From Sanguinoderma infundibulare (lineage: Eukaryota > Basidiomycota > Agaricomycetes > Polyporales > Polyporaceae): DNA of 64,000 nt. Positions 59,712-64,000 of this stretch are shown one piece after another. Location: assembly GCA_032821775.1 (NCBI GenBank), contig JAVLRN010000004.1:2790001-2854000 (forward strand), written 5' to 3'. The first letter of the stretch is position 1. Each line of letters opens with the position of its first letter. The notes below the pieces were generated by a model. It did not search any database. It saw only the letters and a program-made list of their open reading frames with translations, and had not been told where the DNA came from. A program made the translations under genes and the position numbers.

Positions 59712-60281
59712 TCACCGCCCAGCCCCCTCCGGATCTTCCCGCGCACTTGCAAGTGCGGTCGGTATAATAAACCGCGCACTTGCAAAAGCCTGTGTAGACG
59801 GCTCAGATCCGAGGGTCTCGGATTCGCCCGAGTCCTCATCACCAGGGCCAGGAGCGAAAACAACTTGCAGGCTGTTGTCTGGCGTGACGCCGCAGAAGTA
59901 CCCAGGGAGGTTTTGGTTCCTGGCAGGAGTTATAGTTTCTTTCGATCCGACAGCCTCAGAGTAGCATAGGCTGTGGGCAGAGGGAATGGCCGGGACCGGG
60001 TTCTCGTCGTCGTCCAGTGTCCAGAAGACTTGCCCAGCGTCGTTCAGATGGCAGACGATCCCAAGCTCCTCTTTACAAGATCTCTTCCAGTACGTCCAGA
60101 AGTCGTCCCATCCCTGCCGCTTGCGGAGCGGAGACGAGGGCGAAGCGTCGCCGCAAGATCGAGCCGCACCTTGACGGGACATTGCCTCTGCAGTCCAGAG
60201 CTCGGCAGGAGGGAGCTTCAGCGTGGTCTCGGGCGTCTTGATATCCCAACTCTCGGAAGAACCGTGTAAGGCATACGGCAT
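59712..60281 (-). CDS. Hypothetical protein, unrecognised
   Basis: Open frame of 189 codons on the minus strand starting MPYALHGSSESWDIK. A TATATATA stretch at 60319-60329 lies about 40 bp upstream of the ATG. The middle part, with WDDFWTYWKRSCKEEL and QVFWTLDDDENPVPAIPS, looks protein-like, but I recognise no domain. Its C-terminus runs through the right arm of the 61-bp inverted repeat (AFASARFIIPTALASAR), so the end is element-derived. It sits between the inverted repeat and a retrotransposon and may belong to either, or may be a chance frame. Confidence 0.35.
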   Translation of the reverse strand: MPYALHGSSESWDIKTPETTLKLPPAELWTAEAMSRQGAARSCGDASPSSPLRKRQGWDDFWTYWKRSCKEELGIVCHLNDAGQVFWTLDDDENPVPAIPSAHSLCYSEAVGSKETITPARNQNLPGYFCGVTPDNSLQVVFAPGPGDEDSGESETLGSEPSTQAFASARFIIPTALASAREDPEGAGR

Positions 60282-60339
60282 CCTCCTGCCTTACTCGGAT
60301 ACCTTCTTAGATTACGTACACATATATATACGCTCGGAC

Positions 60340-60428
60340 ACCTGATATCGTGTTCTCCAGCTCTTACTCACACGATATCAGGTACGCGTTCCCGCATGTA
60401 CACACAGCTCTTACTCACACGATATCAG
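60340..60428. repeat. 14-bp perfect hairpin plus 24-bp direct repeat in the Ty3 leader
   Basis: ACCTGATATCGTGT at 60340-60353 is the exact reverse complement of 60370-60383 (16-nt loop). The 24-bp block 60358-60381 recurs exactly at 60405-60428. A TATA-like run precedes it at 60319-60329. Confidence 0.9.
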
Positions 60429-61919
60429 ATCTCGTTCCTGTTCTCGTGTTCGAGTGTTGGAGGTAGAACCTCCTTCCACTTTTTTTTGAACTACGAACAG
60501 GTCTGCGTCGCCGCTCATCACGGCGACTACCAGCCCTCACAGGTCGGACCCACGTCGTACTGGGACAGCCACGCTCGGCTGTTACAGATCCCTGGCAATC
60601 GGATCACCCGTGGACGCTACGCTGCATCTGGCACTCTAGCCATCAACGTCGGCGCCGATGCCTCGGAATCCTCCCCAGTCGACAGTGAGTTATCCTCATT
60701 GTCGCTTCCCAGCACCCCGTCCTCGGTCATCTCCCTTCCGGACTCGACACCCCCGTCACCATCCCTGGTGGAAGACTCCGCATACACCCAGTCCGAAACT
60801 CTGGTGCCCAATCAGAGCGCATATATCCAGTCCCCTGCCCAGTACGACGATCCCGATACTTCTTGTTCGTCTCTCGCGTCATCCGTAGATCTCCCGGACC
60901 CTGTTTCAAGTGCATATACCCACATAGCAGCCATGTCCTCCACCGACGCCACGGTCACGATGCGCACCAAAGCGGCGCCCGTCGTCAGTCCGGGTAATAT
61001 CTCCCCCAACGTCATCAACGCCTGGGAGTCCCTGTGCATAAAGTTCTTCTGCGACCACAGCATCGCGCCGGAAGAACAGATGTTCAAGTCGTCGATGGGT
61101 TTCGAAAACCCCGTTCTATGCACGTGGTTCGACATTTGGATCGATCGTTATGACGGCATGCCGTTCGTACAGTTCGCGAACGAGATGCGCGACCGCTTCC
61201 TTCCCTCAGGTTGGGCCGACAACACCAAAAAGCAAATCATGCACAAGATTCAGCGCGAGGACCAGAAGTTCCTCAACTTCGCGCTCGAAATCGACCATCT
61301 CAACGCGCTCCTCCTGCCCACGCAGGAGTTCTTCGATGACGATGGCTTACGCCTTGTCCTCATCTCCAATGTCTGTGACAGTCTCAGTATTCTGATCGAC
61401 ACCGACGCCATCCGCGACGAACACGACTTTGTCAAATGGAAGACCGCGGTCGCCAAGATCGACGAACGCCGCATCAAACAGGCCACACATGAGACGAACA
61501 AGATCAGCGCACAGGTGCGCACGCTCCTCGCAACAAGCAATGCGCGTCACAGCCAAACCTGCATGCCCGCGGCCCACACATATCCTCCCGCAAAACCAAT
61601 GCCCCCCCCGCTCACCCCAGACGAACATTACATCCTCGAGAACAATTGTGGATGCTTCAAGTGCCGCGAAATCAACATCTTCGACAAGAGGACGCACACC
61701 GCACGCAACTGCCCTAAGGGACACCTGGACGGCTCCACCTATGTTCTGCTCACCACGGTATACCCCAGGCTCCTCCCGAACAAGGAAAACGCATGTGGAA
61801 ATCCGCGCATCGCTGCAGTCACGGAAGGTGGGATGGCGAACCTTGTGGATGACATCATTCATGCCGCCACGGCTGTGCGTCGCGCGCCTTCCCCCCCGCG
61901 TACACGACGGGTATCCTAG
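60396..61919 (+). CDS. Ty3/gypsy Gag
   Basis: Open frame of 507 codons. The recognisable Gag probably starts at the ATG at 60932 or shortly before it, where MRTKAAPVVSPGNISPNVIN opens the capsid-like helical region typical of agaricomycete Ty3 elements (LCTWFDIWIDRYDGMPFVQF, then MRDRFLPSGW). A CGCFKC ... H ... C zinc-knuckle-like motif lies near 61650-61715. Upstream codons (Ser/Pro-rich) may be leader sequence that happens to be open. The frame ends just after a run of seven C at 61891-61897. Confidence 0.85.
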   Translation: MYTQLLLTRYQISFLFSCSSVGGRTSFHFFLNYEQVCVAAHHGDYQPSQVGPTSYWDSHARLLQIPGNRITRGRYAASGTLAINVGADASESSPVDSELSSLSLPSTPSSVISLPDSTPPSPSLVEDSAYTQSETLVPNQSAYIQSPAQYDDPDTSCSSLASSVDLPDPVSSAYTHIAAMSSTDATVTMRTKAAPVVSPGNISPNVINAWESLCIKFFCDHSIAPEEQMFKSSMGFENPVLCTWFDIWIDRYDGMPFVQFANEMRDRFLPSGWADNTKKQIMHKIQREDQKFLNFALEIDHLNALLLPTQEFFDDDGLRLVLISNVCDSLSILIDTDAIRDEHDFVKWKTAVAKIDERRIKQATHETNKISAQVRTLLATSNARHSQTCMPAAHTYPPAKPMPPPLTPDEHYILENNCGCFKCREINIFDKRTHTARNCPKGHLDGSTYVLLTTVYPRLLPNKENACGNPRIAAVTEGGMANLVDDIIHAATAVRRAPSPPRTRRVS

Positions 61920-62497
61920 GCACAGGCACAGACTCGGAAAGCTCGTACGTCTCTCCACTATTTGCCGAACAGACCCTTCTCCGAGCATGCATCTCCCCAT
62001 ACCCTGATGCCCCCATATACGACATGCTGATTGACGGTGGTGCCGCCACAGTGCTGATTAGGCATGATGTCGCTGTCAAAATGGGCGTGTGCATTCGCAA
62101 ATTGCCCAAAAAGCATCGATTGGGGGACACGTGGGGGAAGGGCGGAGAGTATGTCGAGAGCGACGAGTGTGTGAAATTCGCGGTTACCCTGCCGGACCTG
62201 TCTTGGACATCTCTTGTCTCTCGCGCGCTGGTCATTGTCGACCTTTGCACCCCTGTAATTCTAGGTAAAGCATGGCTGGAACTCAATCATATTCTCGAGG
62301 ATCATTCCACACGCTTGTTGTGCCACAAGCCATCTGGTTGTGACCTTCTCGTGCCCTGTCCGGTGCCCATTCCCCCCATTCCCTCCCCAGCTGCCCGCCG
62401 TCAAGTCGCGCTTGAGGCTCGCGCAGCCGCGTACGTGGAGAGATGTAACGTGGAGCGCTGCCTCTTGCGGGAGCTTGAACAGTGCACAACCGAGTGA
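61892..62497 (+). CDS. Ty3/gypsy protease region
   Basis: Lies in the -1 frame relative to gag and opens within the run of seven C. The aspartic protease active-site motif reads LIDGGAATVLI, with Gly where the usual motif has Ser (D-S-G). A downstream I-L-G-K flap-side motif (PVILGKAWLELNHI) is present. The frame stops at a TGA (62495-62497) and resumes in the same frame as the reverse transcriptase. Confidence 0.8.
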   Translation, partial: PPAYTTGILGTGTDSESSYVSPLFAEQTLLRACISPYPDAPIYDMLIDGGAATVLIRHDVAVKMGVCIRKLPKKHRLGDTWGKGGEYVESDECVKFAVTLPDLSWTSLVSRALVIVDLCTPVILGKAWLELNHILEDHSTRLLCHKPSGCDLLVPCPVPIPPIPSPAARRQVALEARAAAYVERCNVERCLLRELEQCTTE

Positions 62498-63607
62498 TGC
62501 ATAGCTGCGGACACTTCGGCTGTGGATGGGATCACGCATGCTGCTAATGCTGTTCATGCGCAAGTAGAAATCTTGGCTACGCTCGAAAGCCTAGAACTTG
62601 AAAATGCTGTGATGAAAGCGAAGTACACGGACCACTTCCCATCTGGTCTACCCCCTCTCGATTCGATCCCTACGGATGTATACCACAGATTCATCCTCAA
62701 AGATGCTAACATGGTCATCTCGCGTAGGCAATATGATTGTCCGAAGAAATACCGTGACGTCTGGAAAACCCTGCTGGACGAGCATCTTACAGCCGGACGA
62801 ATTCGCCCATCGGACAGTCCGTATGCCTCCCCGGCCTTCCTGGTGCCCAAAACAGACCCCGCAGCACGTCCACGCTGGGTCAACGACTACTGGGTGCTAA
62901 ATGCCAACACTGTGCCGGACATGCATCCGCTTCTGAAGATTAGCGATATACTCACTGACTGCGGGAAGGGACGAATTTGGGGTAAACTTGATATGACAGA
63001 CTCCTACTTCCAGACGCGCATCCATCCAGATGATATCAAGTACACCGTGGTTACCACGCCCTTCGGTCTGTATGAGTGGACTGTGATGCCCCAGGGATGT
63101 CGAAACACACCCTTGACTCATCAGCGAAGAATGAACGCGGCCTTACGTCCGTTCATTGGTAAATTCTGTCATGTATACCTTGACGACATAATCATCTGGT
63201 CACAGGATCTCGATGAACACTGCAAGCATGTTGCTATGATTCTTGATGCGCTTCGCGATGCCAACCTCTTCGTTTCGCCCAAGAAGACCGCACTCTTCTT
63301 GCTGGAAGTCGATTTCCTAGGTCATCACATCTCAAGGCGCGGAATCAAACCTGACGGCAGAAAGGTCGACAAAATCTTGAACTGGCCTGTTCCCCGAAAT
63401 GCATCTGTGGTTCGTGCATTCCTCGGGCTCGTTAGATACATCGCTGCCTTTCTTCCCAATCTAGCCGAACACACCAGGATCCTGAACGCGCTCACCACGA
63501 AGGCATTGGTGTCCCGTTCACCATCTACACTGACCACCGCACCTTGGAGAACTTCACCTGGCAAAAAACCCTTTCCAGATGACAGCAATGATGGCAGGAG
63601 TTCCTAG
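62498..63607 (+). CDS. Ty3/gypsy reverse transcriptase, truncated at RNase H
   Basis: Same frame as the protease after its TGA. RT motifs in order: SPYASPAFLVPK, RWVNDYWVLNANTVPDMHPL, GKLDMTDSYFQTRIHP, PFGLYEWTVMPQG, the catalytic VYLDDIIIW, and FLGHHISRRGIKPDGRKVDK at the connection. After NALTTKA the frame runs directly into out-of-frame RNase H sequence, so roughly 100 codons are missing by comparison with relatives. It cannot make a complete polymerase. Confidence 0.9.
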   Translation, partial: CIAADTSAVDGITHAANAVHAQVEILATLESLELENAVMKAKYTDHFPSGLPPLDSIPTDVYHRFILKDANMVISRRQYDCPKKYRDVWKTLLDEHLTAGRIRPSDSPYASPAFLVPKTDPAARPRWVNDYWVLNANTVPDMHPLLKISDILTDCGKGRIWGKLDMTDSYFQTRIHPDDIKYTVVTTPFGLYEWTVMPQGCRNTPLTHQRRMNAALRPFIGKFCHVYLDDIIIWSQDLDEHCKHVAMILDALRDANLFVSPKKTALFLLEVDFLGHHISRRGIKPDGRKVDKILNWPVPRNASVVRAFLGLVRYIAAFLPNLAEHTRILNALTTKALVSRSPSTLTTAPWRTSPGKKPFPDDSNDGRSS

Positions 63608-64000
63608 CGCAATACGACTTCCACATCAAGTATGTTCCGGGTGAATCCAACTCTGCAGCTGACGTGCTCTCGCACACCCCGGATGCAGACATAGTCATCC
63701 TGACTGCAATGCTCCGACGTTTATGTGGTGCTTCTCACGCTCTCTGTGAACGCCCCGACTCCGCATTGATTGCTACCGTTCCTGGATCCCTGCGCGTTGC
63801 GACGGACCCTGCCTGGCTGAATGCAATTAGGGACGGTTACCGCAAGGACAAGTGGTGCCAATCTCTCCGCAACAATGTCGGGTCACTCGGTATATCGGAA
63901 CGTAACAGTCTGCTCTTCGTGGGAGGTCGTTTGGCCATTCCTCGCATACTCCACGTCCGCGAGGGCTTGTTCCGCTGTGCGCATGATGCGATGGGTCATT
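63510..64000 (+). pseudogene. Ty3/gypsy RNase H end and integrase start, broken
   Basis: In a different frame from RT: PFTIYTDHRTLENFTWQK is the C-terminal RNase H motif, then two TGA stops (near 63578 and 63590), then QYDFHIKYVPGESNSAADVL. An H2C2-type integrase start (LHVREGLFRCAHDAMGH) reaches the window edge. Confidence 0.85.

Larger units (their letters stand above)
58867..59799. repeat. 61-bp near-perfect inverted repeat flanking an 811-bp core
   Basis: Arms 58867-58927 and 59739-59799 are reverse complements with one mismatch in 61. Each arm also contains an internal imperfect palindrome built from GCAAGTGCG and CGCACTTGC around TTTATTATACC. Both arms can encode the peptide AFASARFIIPTALASAR outward to inward. 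The core holds two tRNA-like stretches and a TGTTGGGGAGG LTR-like start at 59152. Confidence 0.9.
60396..64000 (+). mobile_element. Ty3/gypsy LTR retrotransposon, degraded, 3' end beyond window
   Basis: Order gag, protease, reverse transcriptase, RNase H, integrase identifies the Ty3/gypsy superfamily. The copy is damaged: an in-frame TGA separates protease and RT, a large piece at the RT/RNase H boundary is missing, and two TGA stops lie near 63578-63593. The 3' part of integrase and the 3' LTR lie outside the window. No 5' LTR could be delimited, because both LTRs are needed to compare. Confidence 0.93.

Noticed and set aside
1..64000. CRISPR arrays, bacterial operons, riboswitches, rRNA
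   Set aside because: None visible; intron-rich eukaryotic DNA throughout, and the only direct tandem repeat of note is coding.

Overview
The window reads as nuclear DNA of a filamentous basidiomycete, most likely an agaricomycete. Genes are tightly packed, most carry many 45-70 nt GT-AG introns, coding DNA is GC-rich, and several protein families are typical of mushroom-forming fungi (DUF4470-MYND proteins, secreted tyrosine-rich repeat proteins, MLKL-N-terminus-like proteins, Ty3 elements with a basidiomycete-type Gag). Genus cannot be fixed from sequence alone. All exon models were built by eye from splice signals and frame continuity.

Layout, left to right: the 3' part of a DUF4470/MYND gene (+); a nine-exon GH3 beta-N-acetylglucosaminidase (-), divergent from a VHS-GAT trafficking protein (+); a microexon-rich ARMT1/DUF89 phosphatase (+); repeat-family copy 1 (+); a C2H2 zinc-finger protein (-) divergent from FIG4 (+); dihydrolipoamide dehydrogenase LPD1 (+); a decaying block with an F-box/LRR pseudogene, an interrupted multi-pass membrane gene and a fragment of an LPD1 paralogue; a secreted tyrosine-rich repeat protein (+); a peroxisomal Lon protease (-) divergent from Misato/DML1 (+); repeat copy 2 (-); the SPX-EXS phosphate transporter SYG1/XPR1 (+); an MLKL-like protein with an N-terminal helical region plus a kinase-like lobe (+); an APC-family amino acid permease (+); a TKL-like kinase with a C-terminal C1-type zinc domain (+); argininosuccinate synthase ARG1 (+); repeat copy 3 (-); a 61-bp inverted-repeat structure with tRNA-like sequences; and a degraded Ty3/gypsy retrotransposon running off the right edge.

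Most of the window is housekeeping: mitochondrial energy metabolism (LPD1), arginine synthesis (ARG1), phosphoinositide turnover and endosomal sorting (FIG4, VHS-GAT), phosphate homeostasis (SYG1), organelle quality control and inheritance (peroxisomal Lon, DML1), metabolite repair (ARMT1) and GlcNAc salvage (GH3). I see no biosynthetic cluster and no operon-like arrangement. Three divergent pairs share short intergenic promoters (GH3/VHS-GAT, zinc finger/FIG4, Lon/DML1).

The least explained material is the three-copy dispersed repeat, which has a conserved TATA box and splice-like signals and whose 3' module is duplicated in two copies; the 61-bp near-perfect inverted repeat around tRNA-like sequences; the extreme microexon content of ARMT1; and the MLKL-like gene.
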